NCBI RefSeq assembly: GCF_031626495.1
Contig: NZ_JAMQOJ010000003.1
Span: forward strand, 310,001 to 374,000
Direction of reading: 5' to 3'
Origin: Natrinema sp031626495
GTDB lineage: Archaea; Halobacteriota; Halobacteria; Halobacteriales; Natrialbaceae
DNA: 64,000 nucleotides
Shown piece by piece: positions 50,737 through 59,936 of the stretch. The notes under the pieces were generated by a model. That model was not told the DNA's origin. It made no database searches and saw only the letters and a list, made by a program, of their open reading frames with translations. Numbering within the stretch: the stretch's first letter is position 1; each line of letters opens with the position of its first letter. Position numbers and translations under genes: made by a program.

Positions 50737-53223
50737 CTACATCAGGTAGAACAGTGGGAAGAGGAAGACCCACACGATGTCGACGAAGTGCCAGTAGAGT
50801 CCGAAGTACTCCACCGGCATGTGATCCTCGAGATACGCATCGACCGAGGCGATGCGGTAGATCATGAACAGGGCGACCAGTAGCCCGAGGATGACGTGCA
50901 GCGCATGCAGGCCGGTGGTCACGAAGTACAGCGAGTACTCGATCCCGCTGAACCAGTAGTGACCGTCGGCGAACTTGCTGCTGTACTCGAAGGCCTTGAC
51001 GCCCATGAACACGAGTCCGAGCAGGACCGTGGCGCTGAGTGCGCCGAGCAGCCCCTTCTTGTTCCCGCGTTCGGCCATCACGTGCGCCACTACGACCGCG
51101 AAACTCGAGGTCAGCAGGACGTACGTGTTGAACAGGCCGGCCATGGTGATCGCGTCGAGATGCCAGTTGTTCCAGCCGCCGTGGATGCGCATGAAGACGT
51201 ACGCACCGATCGCGGCACCGAAGACGACGACGTCAGACGCCAGGAAGAACCAGACGCCGAGCTTCTCGTTGTTGATGCCGCCGAACGGCCACTGCTCGGC
51301 GACGAGCATCTCGGGCGCGTCGAACTGTTCGCGGCCGAACTGGAACAGCGTGACGCCGAGGAGCCCGATTCCGAGCGCCGTCAGGACCGGGTAGACGATG
51401 CTCTTCGCCGGTGCCGTCCCCGCCAGGGTGACGAACTCGCCGGCGTGCATGTGCTCGCTGACGAACGTGTAGACGTACGGCGTCATGCCGCTGAGGCCGA
51501 GGAAGAACACGGCGGTCGCGATGCCGATGCCGAACGGCCAGATGCTGGCGTGGTCGGCGTGTTCCTCCTCGTGGCTGGCCGTCGCCGCACTGGCCGCGTC
51601 CTTGCCCGTCGCGACGCCGCCGTCGGTCGCGGTCGCCGCGTCGTCGACGAACTCGAGCCGCCCGCTGGCGTAGCTGGGTCGGTCCGGCCAGTTCTCGAGG
51701 GGCGGCGGCGAGGGGATCGCCCACTCCGCCGTTCGCGAGAACGCCCAGGGATTGTCGGGCGCGTCGGGGCCCGACCGCAGGCTCTTCGCGAGCGTGAAGA
51801 GCACGAGCAGCACCGACAGGCCGAGGACGAACGCCCCGACAGTCGCGAGCTGGTGGTACAGCTGCGTCCCCTCGGGGTAGTGGAAGACACGTCGCGGAGT
51901 CTCCCAGGCGAGGAACATCGGGAAGTACAGCAGGTTGAAGCCGATGAAGTAGACGGCGAAGCTGAGCTTCCCGAGCCGTTCGGAGTACATCTTCCCACTG
52001 ATTTTCGGCCACCAGTAGTAGAGGCCGCCGATCAGGGCCGTGACGCCCGAAACCATCACGTAGTGGAAGTGGGCGACGACCCAGTACGTGCCACGGAACT
52101 CGTAGTCGAGCACGACCGCGCCGAGGAAGACGCCGGTGATCCCGCCGAGGATGAACAACACGAGCGCGCCGAGCGCGAACAGGAACGGCGTCGTGAATCG
52201 CACGCGGCCCTTGACCATCGTGTAGATCATCGCGAAGACCATCAGGTCGAACGGCAGCGAGATCCCGATCGTCGTCGCCATGAACAGCGTCTTGATCGGG
52301 AGATTGATCGTCGACAGGAACATGTGGTGCATCCAGACGAGGAACGACTGGACCGCCACGAGGACCATCGCGATGATGACCCACTTCCGACCGACCAGCC
52401 GGCGTCCGGTGAACGTCTGGAAGATCTCGAACATGATTCCCAGCGCGGGGAAGAAGACGATGTACACCTCCGGATGGCCGAAGAACCAGAAGACGTGAGC
52501 CCACAGCAGGCTCGAGCCCTCGTTGGTCGCGAAGTACTGGGTGAGGAAGACGCGGTCGATCGACAGCAACAGGACCGCTGCCAGCAGCGCCGCGAAGGCG
52601 AACAGCATCATCCAGACCGTCAGCAGCCACGACCAGGAGAACATCGGCATGTTCCAGAGGCCGAGCCCCTCGGCGCGGGATCGGTGCATCGTCGTCAGGA
52701 AGTTCACCGTCCCGAGCGTGATCGAGATGACGAACAGAGTCAACGCGAGGATGGTCGCGTTACTGCCGGCCGTCGCCTCCATCACTGAGGTGTACATGGG
52801 CACGTTCAGCGGGGAGTACATCGTCCATCCGCCGGCGAACGATCCGCCCTGGAAGAACGAGAGACCCATGAGAACGCCCGAGAACAGGTAGAACCAGTAA
52901 CTCAGGGCGTTCAGCCGGGGGAACGCGAGGTCCTTCGCACCGATCTGGAGCGGCACGAAGTAGTTCGCGAAGCCGCTCGCGATCGGTGAGAGGAACCAGA
53001 AGACCATGATGAGCCCGTGGCCGGTCACCGACTGGTAGTACTGATCGTTCGTCAGCAGCCCTGTCCCGCCGGCTTTCCACAGGTGAGCGCGGAACAGCAG
53101 CGCGAGAAGACCGCCGAACAACAGGAAGAACAACGCCGTCCCCAGATAGAGGATGCCGACGTCCTTGTGATTGGTCGTGACCAGCCACCGTTTGAGCGAT
53201 CGCCTCGGTGGAAGATCACTCAT
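50737..53223 (-). CDS. Heme-copper oxidase subunits I+III fusion
   Basis: 828 residues. Residues 1-540 are subunit I with twelve membrane helices: low-spin heme ligand His69 in VTGHGLIMVFWF, the CuB/tyrosine site WAHVFWFFGHPEVYIVFFPALG, the HHMF pair and VVAHFHYVMVSG with the heme ligands. After a linker of about 50 polar residues (ATDGGVATGKDAASAATASHEEEHADH) residues 610-828 are subunit III: GVWFFLASDVVVFGAAIGAYVF and GLHALHVILGLLVALFMIY. It reduces oxygen to water with proton pumping. The VYIVFF segment marks A-type oxidases. Directly preceded by subunit II (1-base overlap). Confidence 0.95.
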   Translation of the reverse strand: MSDLPPRRSLKRWLVTTNHKDVGILYLGTALFFLLFGGLLALLFRAHLWKAGGTGLLTNDQYYQSVTGHGLIMVFWFLSPIASGFANYFVPLQIGAKDLAFPRLNALSYWFYLFSGVLMGLSFFQGGSFAGGWTMYSPLNVPMYTSVMEATAGSNATILALTLFVISITLGTVNFLTTMHRSRAEGLGLWNMPMFSWSWLLTVWMMLFAFAALLAAVLLLSIDRVFLTQYFATNEGSSLLWAHVFWFFGHPEVYIVFFPALGIMFEIFQTFTGRRLVGRKWVIIAMVLVAVQSFLVWMHHMFLSTINLPIKTLFMATTIGISLPFDLMVFAMIYTMVKGRVRFTTPFLFALGALVLFILGGITGVFLGAVVLDYEFRGTYWVVAHFHYVMVSGVTALIGGLYYWWPKISGKMYSERLGKLSFAVYFIGFNLLYFPMFLAWETPRRVFHYPEGTQLYHQLATVGAFVLGLSVLLVLFTLAKSLRSGPDAPDNPWAFSRTAEWAIPSPPPLENWPDRPSYASGRLEFVDDAATATDGGVATGKDAASAATASHEEEHADHASIWPFGIGIATAVFFLGLSGMTPYVYTFVSEHMHAGEFVTLAGTAPAKSIVYPVLTALGIGLLGVTLFQFGREQFDAPEMLVAEQWPFGGINNEKLGVWFFLASDVVVFGAAIGAYVFMRIHGGWNNWHLDAITMAGLFNTYVLLTSSFAVVVAHVMAERGNKKGLLGALSATVLLGLVFMGVKAFEYSSKFADGHYWFSGIEYSLYFVTTGLHALHVILGLLVALFMIYRIASVDAYLEDHMPVEYFGLYWHFVDIVWVFLFPLFYLM

Positions 53224-54224
53224 CAGTTCCCACCTCCGCCGTTCGATTGCGTTTCGTTTCCATTCGTGTTACTTTCAGTCGCGTTGATGCCTTCGATCGT
53301 GATGGTCTCGTCGACCGGACCGGTCATGTCGAACTGCGTCGTCGTCTCCTCGAACTGACCGTCGGTCGACGTGACCGTCACGTTGTACTGCCCGCCTTGC
53401 TCGATGTCGTTGAGCGTGAGCGTTCCGTTCTCGAACTCGCTCGCCGAGTACGTTTGCTCGAAGTCCGACTCCTGGCTGACGAGCGTCAGCTCGTAGCCCT
53501 CGGTGAGCGGCGTCTCGTTCGCACCCTGGACCGTGAGCGACATCGTCAGCTGCTCGTTCATCCACTCTTCGAACGCGTCGGGTTCCATGATCTGGACCGT
53601 CCCAGTCATCTGGGTGTGGAACTCGCCGCAGAGTTCGTAACACCGGATAGTTTGCGTTGTACCGGCTTCCTCGGCTTCGAACCACGTCTCGTCGTACTCG
53701 CCCGGAATTGCGTCGGCTTTCACCCGTTGCTCGGGTATGCCGAACGTGTGCCAGACGTCGCCGGACGTCGTCCGAATCCAGATCCGCTCGTCGGCGGGTA
53801 CGCGGAGCGTGCTCACCGACTCGATGCCGTTCGAGTACTCGAAGTACCAGGCGAAGCTCTCGCCCGTGACTTCGACTTCGAATCGTTCCTCGGCCGGTTG
53901 GGCTCCGTCCGGACTCTCGACGTACAGGAGCATCCCGTACGTCCAGATCACCAGCGAGATGACGATGATCGCGCTGATGCCGAACGAGAGGAACAGTTTC
54001 TTGCCGCCCTTTCCGCCTGTCGGTAACTCCCCGACCGATGGCAGATCCGCGTCGGCGTCGGTTTCGCCAGTGTCACGGTACTTGTACGCGTTGTACAAGA
54101 CGTACGCGACGACGACGACACCGACGATCGTCCCGAGTCCCAGGAAGACCAGAAAGATCTCCTGGAACACGTCGACACGAGTCTGCTGCAGCGGGGTCGT
54201 AAGTGCGCTGAAGATTGTATTCAC
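53223..54224 (-). CDS. coxB: Heme-copper oxidase subunit II with CuA site and C-terminal extension
   Basis: 333 residues, GTG start at 54224. Two membrane helices (about 22-45 and 80-103), then the cupredoxin domain with CuA ligands His159 (DVWHTFGIP), Cys195, Glu197, Cys199, His203 and Met206 (CYELCGEFHTQM). After about residue 225 there is an extra beta-rich domain (LTMSLTVQGANETPLTEGYELTLVSQ..., YNVTVTSTDGQFEETT) that resembles a small carboxypeptidase-regulatory-like fold, and a Gly/Asn tail. It takes electrons from a halocyanin or other carrier and passes them to heme a. The next gene overlaps by one base. Confidence 0.93.
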   Translation of the reverse strand: MNTIFSALTTPLQQTRVDVFQEIFLVFLGLGTIVGVVVVAYVLYNAYKYRDTGETDADADLPSVGELPTGGKGGKKLFLSFGISAIIVISLVIWTYGMLLYVESPDGAQPAEERFEVEVTGESFAWYFEYSNGIESVSTLRVPADERIWIRTTSGDVWHTFGIPEQRVKADAIPGEYDETWFEAEEAGTTQTIRCYELCGEFHTQMTGTVQIMEPDAFEEWMNEQLTMSLTVQGANETPLTEGYELTLVSQESDFEQTYSASEFENGTLTLNDIEQGGQYNVTVTSTDGQFEETTTQFDMTGPVDETITIEGINATESNTNGNETQSNGGGGN

Positions 54225-54563
54225 CTCTTTTGAAGGTCGCTTATATGTCGGTGGATGGTTGCTGGGGACACTTATCTATTTGGAAACCGCCCGGAGGATC
54301 CGGTCTGACGGCTACCGCGATGCTGATAAGCCATGCACCAGTTCGATCTGCCACCGATCCGTCTGTCGTGTTCCATCATTGTGCCCTTGGAGTCGATGAC
54401 CTTTTTTCTGTCGCTGCGCGGGCCGAATAGTGTGTTCCCACTCACACGTTCGCTTCGATATTCAATGTTATAGCGAACGTGTTCGCGTCGGCTGGTCGAC
54501 GGCGGGTCGAGTCGACCGGCCGTCTCGAGTCACTCGCACCGTTTCGCGGTCGCTCGCCCGTTG

Positions 54564-56798
54564 TCAACCGAACAACCGCTCGCGAAGCGACCGCTCGTGG
54601 CGCTTCTGGGCGAGCAGGACCGAACAGTCGACAGTTTCGGCGACGTCGTCGATGAGCGAATCGCCCATGAGTCGCGATAGCAGCCCCTGTTCGGTCGCCC
54701 CGATGACGACCATCGTGTGATCGGTAGCCGCCCGTTCGATCGCCGTTCCGGGATCACCGCGGTCGACCAGCAGGTTCGCGTCCGCGAGGTCGTGATCGGT
54801 CGCCCACTCCTCGAGGAAGGATTCGGCTTCGTCGGGAGACTCGTCGTCGTCGCGGACGTACAGCAGGGAGACGTCGCTGTCGTACTCCGCCGACAGCAGG
54901 TTGGCGACGGCCGCGCCGAGCTCGGAGTCGGGACCGCCGGCAGTCGGAACGAGAATGCGCGATGCGTCGAACCCGCGATCCTTGAGGACGAGGAAATCAC
55001 AGGGGAGATCGCCCGTGAGTTCGTCCATGCGGTCTTCCGCCCGTCCGTGCGCGTGCGGCCCCCAGCCCATCACGACCAGGTCGGCGTTGTCCGACTTCGC
55101 GGCGTCGAACACCTCCTCGAACGATCGGTGGGAGAGGATCGTTTTCGTCTCGACGTCGACGTCGAGCGTCTCGGCGTCCTGTCGTGCTCGCTCGAGTAGC
55201 TGTTCGGATTCGGCGTCGAGCTCCGCAACGTGGTCGGCTCCCTGCTCGAGAGCGGTCTGGTCGGGGACCTGAACGATGTGTGTCGCGACGACGGTGCCGT
55301 TTCGCTGGTTCGCGATCGCGCTGGCGAGAGTTATCAGGTCGGTTTCGTGGTCGGGGTTGGCCAGCGGGACCATCACGCGGTAGGTGCCGCCGTCGGGTCG
55401 GACACTCGTGGCGGCGGTGACGGCGGGTTCGGGCATTTCGTCGGCCCGGTGGAGGATGTACTCGCTCAAGACGCCCTGCGCATCGGTCTTGTCGCGGGCG
55501 TAGACGAGATACCACAGGGCAGCCACTACCACGAACGCGATACAGAGGGCGATGACGCGCGGGTCGATGAACGCGATGAGGGCGAGTGAGAGGACGGCAC
55601 CGAGGATCGGCGTCGCCGGATAGAACGGGACGCGGTAGTCCGGATCGTACGCCTCGGGTTCGGCCTCGCGCATGACGATCAGCGCGATGTTCAGCAGGCC
55701 GTAGATGACGAGATGGAGGACGCTCCCGGCGGTCGAGAGCGTGCGGATGTCGCCGATAAGTAGGAAGAGGACGATGAAGCCGCCGGTCACCGCGATCGAC
55801 CGATACGGCGTCCCGTAGCGCGGGTGAATCTCGTTGAGTTCGGGGCTGACCAACTTGTTTCGCCCCATCGCGAAGTTGATCCGGGACGAGGCGAGGATCG
55901 ACGCGTTCGCCGACGAGGCCGTCGCGAGCAATCCCCCGAGCAACAGCGCGGCAGCGCCGATCGGGCCGATGAGCCGGCTCGCCACGTCGACGACCGCCGT
56001 ATCGTTGTTGGCGACGAGTTCGGTCTCGACGGCGGCGAGGACGGCGAGCAACACGAGCGCGTAGATCGCCGTCACGAGGACGACGCTGCCGATGACCGCT
56101 CGCGGGAGGTTTCGCCCGGGATCCTTGATCTCCTCGGCGACGGACGTGATCTGGACGAAGCCGAGATACGAGACAAAGATCAGACCGGTCACCGGTAGCA
56201 GGGGCGTGAGCCCCTTGTCCGGCGGGACGATCGGTCGCAACGTCGCGAGATCGGCGTTCAGAACGCCGAACGCGGTGAAGACGGTCAGAATGCCGACCAG
56301 CGTGATGACGATGACGTTCTGGAGGGTGCCAGTTTCCTTCGCGCCGACGTAGTTGACGGCGATGAAGAACAGCGCCGCGCCGAGCCCGATCAGCTGCGCG
56401 GCCGACAGCGAGAGGAAGCCGAGTTCGACCGGCCCGAACGAGATGCCGGCCATGCGCACGATATACTCGCCGAACCCGTACACGTAAAACGCCGAGGCGA
56501 ACGCGAGGCCGATCCAGTTCCCCCAGCCGGCGATCGAGCCGAACAGCGGTCCGAGCGCACGGTTGACGTAGAAGTACGCGCCGCCGGATTTGGGCATCGC
56601 CGTTCCGAGTTCACTCGCCGAAAACGCCGTTAGCAGCGCGATCCCGCCGCCGAGGACGAACGCAATCGCCGCCAGTGGGCCTGCCGTCGCGACCGCTTCG
56701 CCCGGGAGAACGAAGATCCCCGCTCCGATCATCGTCCCGACGCCGATCGTCAGCGCAGCCAGCGGGCCGAGGTCTTTCGCCAGTTCTTCGTCACTCAT
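54564..56798 (-). CDS. APC amino-acid permease fused to two UspA domains
   Basis: 744 residues from the ATG at 56798 (MSDEELAKDLGPLAALTIGVGTMIGAGIFVLPGE). Residues 1-425 have about twelve membrane helices of the APC superfamily: GVGTMIGAGIFVLPG in helix 1, GGAYFYVNRALGPLFGSIAGWGNWIG and AEEIKDPGRNLPRAVIGS. Residues 460-605 and 610-740 are UspA domains (VMVPLANPDHETDLITLASAI; ILVPTAGGPDSELGAAVANLLSAEYD), with GATEQGLLSRLMGDSLID ending the second. Fusion to Usp suggests nucleotide-controlled transport, as in other halophile transporters. The substrate is probably an amino acid or amine. Confidence 0.92.
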   Translation of the reverse strand: MSDEELAKDLGPLAALTIGVGTMIGAGIFVLPGEAVATAGPLAAIAFVLGGGIALLTAFSASELGTAMPKSGGAYFYVNRALGPLFGSIAGWGNWIGLAFASAFYVYGFGEYIVRMAGISFGPVELGFLSLSAAQLIGLGAALFFIAVNYVGAKETGTLQNVIVITLVGILTVFTAFGVLNADLATLRPIVPPDKGLTPLLPVTGLIFVSYLGFVQITSVAEEIKDPGRNLPRAVIGSVVLVTAIYALVLLAVLAAVETELVANNDTAVVDVASRLIGPIGAAALLLGGLLATASSANASILASSRINFAMGRNKLVSPELNEIHPRYGTPYRSIAVTGGFIVLFLLIGDIRTLSTAGSVLHLVIYGLLNIALIVMREAEPEAYDPDYRVPFYPATPILGAVLSLALIAFIDPRVIALCIAFVVVAALWYLVYARDKTDAQGVLSEYILHRADEMPEPAVTAATSVRPDGGTYRVMVPLANPDHETDLITLASAIANQRNGTVVATHIVQVPDQTALEQGADHVAELDAESEQLLERARQDAETLDVDVETKTILSHRSFEEVFDAAKSDNADLVVMGWGPHAHGRAEDRMDELTGDLPCDFLVLKDRGFDASRILVPTAGGPDSELGAAVANLLSAEYDSDVSLLYVRDDDESPDEAESFLEEWATDHDLADANLLVDRGDPGTAIERAATDHTMVVIGATEQGLLSRLMGDSLIDDVAETVDCSVLLAQKRHERSLRERLFG

Positions 56799-57017
56799 CG
56801 TACTCGGACTGACCGCCGACTCCCGATCGTCCAGCGTTCGAGACTGGCGGACCACAGCATTGGGCCATCGGATCCCGCGACCGTGTCGCGACCAGTCCTG
56901 AGTAGCAACGGGACTGGTCGGTGCGTCGTGTGAAGTCCATATCGGCAGTTGCGACTCTCGGTATTATAGTTCCCCGATACTGGTCATTGCCGACCCGACG
57001 GCTCACATCTGTGCCAT

Positions 57018-57479
57018 CTATATCTCGACGGCCCAGATGCGACCCGTCGACGGCAACTCGTACACCTCGAGAAAGACCGTATCGACGAACTGCGCGATTC
57101 GGTTCGGATCGGCTTTCGCGCTGACCCGGACGTTGACCCCCTCTGCCTCCTCGGGACGGATCAGATCGTCGATCTTGAACGCCGGAAACTCCTCGAGCAC
57201 GGCCTTCAGCGCGTCGAGTTCGTCTTCGGTACAGTCGAGGTTGACCGTCCCGTCGCCGAACTGGATCCACGGCGCACCGAGTTCGTCCGTGTCGTCGCCT
57301 GATTCGTCACCGGAGGCACGGTCGCTAGCTCCCTCCCCCTCGGCGTCCGACCCACCCTCGAGCGCGCTCGGGTCGGCCTCGAGCGTCAGGAATCCGCTGC
57401 CGCGCTCGCGGTGTGCGGTGATGGCGTCGACGTACAGCTTTCGTCGCTCGGCGGGCTCGGCGGCGTCGAAGCGAGTCAT
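57018..57479 (-). CDS. Conserved haloarchaeal protein of unknown function
   Basis: 153 residues. Two conserved blocks (FDAAEPAERRKLYVDAITAHRERGSGFLTLE; ELGAPWIQFGDGTVNLDCTEDELDALKAVLEEFPAFKIDDLIRPEEAEGVNVRVSAKADPNRIAQFVDTVFLEVYELP) are joined by a 40-residue Asp/Glu/Ser-rich linker (GGSDAEGEGASDRASGDESGDD). The second block is alpha/beta. I do not recognise the family. It is divergent from adk with a 59-nt gap. Confidence 0.65.
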   Translation of the reverse strand: MTRFDAAEPAERRKLYVDAITAHRERGSGFLTLEADPSALEGGSDAEGEGASDRASGDESGDDTDELGAPWIQFGDGTVNLDCTEDELDALKAVLEEFPAFKIDDLIRPEEAEGVNVRVSAKADPNRIAQFVDTVFLEVYELPSTGRIWAVEI

Positions 57480-57501
57480 AGTCGGAGGAACGTGCCCGAT
57501 T

Positions 57502-57508
57502 CTTTAAG
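57502..57508 (+). promoter_or_regulatory. TATA-like box of adk
   Basis: CTTTAAG about 30-35 nt before the ATG at 57539; initiation would fall a few bases before the start codon. Confidence 0.4.
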
Positions 57509-57538
57509 CCTTTATGTGCTGCCCCTGAACGCTCTCGT

Positions 57539-58174
57539 ATGGCTCAGCCACGAATCCTGATCCTGGGCGCGCCCGGGGCCGGCAAGGGGACCCAGAGCGC
57601 GAAGATCACCGAGGAGTTCGGCGTCGATCACATCACCACGGGCGACGCGCTACGGAACAACAAAGAGATGGACATCTCCGATATGGACACCGAGTACGAC
57701 ACGCCTGGCGAGTACATGGACCGTGGCGAACTCGTCCCCGACGACGTCGTCAACGCCATCGTCGACGAGGCGCTCTCCCAGGCCGACGGGTTCGTCCTCG
57801 ACGGCTACCCGCGGAACTTAGAGCAGGCCGAGGAACTCGAGGACATGACCGATCTCGACGTCGTCCTCTATCTCGAAGTCGGCGAGGAGGAACTCGTCCA
57901 CCGGCTCACGGGTCGACGGCTCGACCCCGAGACGGGCGACATCTACCACGTCGAGTACAATCCGCCCGAGGACCCCGAAGTCGAGGCGCGACTCGAGCAG
58001 CGCGACGACGACACCGAGGAGACCGTGCGGGAGCGACTGTCGGTCTTCCGCGAGAACACGGAACCGGTCATCGAGTACTACGAGGAGCAGGGCGATCTCG
58101 AGCGCGTCGACGGCGAACAGGCTCCCGACGGCGTCTGGGAGGACGTGAAGGAGACGATCGAGAACGCGGCATAA
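57539..58174 (+). CDS. adk: Adenylate kinase
   Basis: 211 residues. P-loop GAPGAGKGTQSAKITEEFG at residues 9-27, AMP-binding DHITTGDALR, DGYPRNLEQAEEL with the conserved Asp-Gly-x-Pro-Arg, and LID RLTGRRLDPETGDIYHVEYNPPEDP. It is the long-LID bacterial-type Adk without zinc cysteines, as in other haloarchaea. Converts ATP+AMP to 2 ADP. In many archaea it follows secY; here 30 kb separates them. Confidence 0.96.
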   Translation: MAQPRILILGAPGAGKGTQSAKITEEFGVDHITTGDALRNNKEMDISDMDTEYDTPGEYMDRGELVPDDVVNAIVDEALSQADGFVLDGYPRNLEQAEELEDMTDLDVVLYLEVGEEELVHRLTGRRLDPETGDIYHVEYNPPEDPEVEARLEQRDDDTEETVRERLSVFRENTEPVIEYYEEQGDLERVDGEQAPDGVWEDVKETIENAA

Positions 58175-58234
58175 CTGTCCGTAGCGAGCGATCAATTCGG
58201 AGACGAGTCGGGCGTGTGAGGTCTACACCGTCGG

Positions 58235-59761
58235 TTATTCGTTCTGGACGTCCAGTTTGTGGACGGCGACGTTCAGATAGGTGATCTGAGGCGGAAGTGA
58301 GTATTCGTCAGAGTAGGGATCGATGTTGGCGTTTTTCAAACTCTCGTCGTAATCGAAAGAGGTGGAGGCCGAGTGAGCACAGGCCGAGTAGGCCACGATC
58401 GATCCGTAGAACTCGCCCTTGGCCTGCATGTGGACTTGATGGTAATCCTTACAATTTCCGTTACCGTTCACTCCGTCCCACCAGTCTCTCTGCTCAGATG
58501 ACGCGACATACAGCACACCCTCGAAGGAACCCTTACTCCCTGGACCGAGGTCAACGCTCATCGTCGACGGGCCATAGAATTGGATTGACGATGCGTCGTT
58601 ACTACAATTCCCGTCACTGACATCACAGATGTCTCCGTTTATGACGGTGTCGTTCCCGCCGGCGTAGATGCGAAGGACGTTATTATCGTCTCGATTAGTG
58701 ATGTTGATCGACCCATCGTCTCCGAGATTTACGTCGCCCTCGACTACCAGCGTCGCGTTTCCGTCCGAGAGATCGAACGTGTAGTCTTCATCACCGTTAA
58801 TCTCTTCGATGAAATACGTGCCCTCGTCGAGAGAGGGATTGGTGTATGTCCCGTTCGAGAGGTTCTTGTCCACGTTCTCGCCGGCTTTCGCGTCAGCGAC
58901 CATCTGATCGATGACGCTGTCCATCTCCGGCAACGGTGTTCCCGTTCGGTGAGAGTCGCCGAAGTTGTCGTGCTGATCCTTGAAGTCGGCCGAGTCGTCC
59001 GAACCGATCGTTGCACCTTCGTCGAACGCGTTCTCGAGATCAGCGTACCCGAGTAAGACCTTGATCGTTCGGTTCTGGTGATCGACGTTTTGGATCGATG
59101 CTCCGCCGGCTTCCGTCCGGAAATACCGTTCCCAGCCCCGGTAGTAGTCGCTCTGAATCGTGATCGTGACAGAGTCGTTTTTCACGAAGGTCACATTACT
59201 GATCGGGTCAGTGGTGTTGTGTTCGACCGAGATTTCCCCCGAATTGAGCGATTCTCTGCCGCTGAGCGTCGTAATAGGGAACCACAGTGTTTCCTCCTCT
59301 GGATCGTAATCGATGTTCGGTGCGGAGAGCATCCGAGTCTGGTTTCCCGTTTCGCGCCAGACTCCACCCGATTGATAGGAAATAATGGACCCATCGTCGC
59401 CTCTGTACTCTACGGCCCCGATCGATCGATTGATGTCGACGCTTCCCCCTTCGATGTGGATCCAGCCTGCTTTCGTTTTCGTCACCGCACCCGATTCGCC
59501 CGCTTCGAACTGAAGCGTCCGTGACGTATCATCGTTTACAGAGACCGTCGACATCGTATGACCGAGTTCGACGAACGCCTGTTCGACGCGCTCGTTTTGC
59601 GACCCCTGCTCGGCAGCAGTCATCACGTCTCCGGCGACGAGAAGTATTCCCATACTGATCGCTATGACCATCCCAATTAGCAGAATGACGCCAAGTAGTG
59701 CCGACTGTCCTCGGCTACTCGAGATAGGTGTTCTTCTCCGCCGAAAACTCATTGTAGACAT
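58235..59761 (-). CDS. Prepilin-like surface protein (DUF7289-type)
   Basis: 508 residues (ATG 59761; ATG 59752 also possible). The N-terminus SSRGQSALLGVILLIGMVIAISMGILLVAGDV has the type IV pilin layout: basic residue, Gly, then an unbroken hydrophobic helix. Family-like parts follow: AVEYRGDDGSIISYQSGGVWRETGNQTRM and LRIYAGGNDTVINGDICD. The middle (about 280-470) is beta-rich with N-x-S/T sites (NLSNGTY, NATLVVEG, NITNR) and four to six cysteines, so it should be secreted and N-glycosylated. Shares the N-terminal architecture with the 869-residue protein upstream on the same strand. Confidence 0.75.
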   Translation of the reverse strand: MSTMSFRRRRTPISSSRGQSALLGVILLIGMVIAISMGILLVAGDVMTAAEQGSQNERVEQAFVELGHTMSTVSVNDDTSRTLQFEAGESGAVTKTKAGWIHIEGGSVDINRSIGAVEYRGDDGSIISYQSGGVWRETGNQTRMLSAPNIDYDPEEETLWFPITTLSGRESLNSGEISVEHNTTDPISNVTFVKNDSVTITIQSDYYRGWERYFRTEAGGASIQNVDHQNRTIKVLLGYADLENAFDEGATIGSDDSADFKDQHDNFGDSHRTGTPLPEMDSVIDQMVADAKAGENVDKNLSNGTYTNPSLDEGTYFIEEINGDEDYTFDLSDGNATLVVEGDVNLGDDGSINITNRDDNNVLRIYAGGNDTVINGDICDVSDGNCSNDASSIQFYGPSTMSVDLGPGSKGSFEGVLYVASSEQRDWWDGVNGNGNCKDYHQVHMQAKGEFYGSIVAYSACAHSASTSFDYDESLKNANIDPYSDEYSLPPQITYLNVAVHKLDVQNE

Positions 59762-59776
59762 GATTGTATAGCCTCG

Positions 59777-59785
59777 TTATATAAA
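59777..59785 (-). promoter_or_regulatory. TATA-like box of the 508-residue surface protein
   Basis: Minus-strand CTTTATATAAC; expected initiation near 59752-59757, which would favour leaderless translation from the second ATG at 59752. Confidence 0.45.
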
Positions 59786-59936
59786 GTTCGACCGATTAAA
59801 CAGTTCAGGTCGGTTTATTGCCGAACAGAAGACGTGACTTTTAACGCGAGTTGAGAACTGCTTTCTGGCTTCTCCCCGTCTTACGTCATCGATTCAACCG
59901 GAAGCCGATGGCGTCGACATGGCGAAAAGATATGAT

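Noticed and set aside
50896..52788. 630-codon plus-strand frame opposite the oxidase gene
   Set aside because: Glu/Arg/Asp-rich mirror of a membrane protein; the minus-strand frame has all oxidase ligands.
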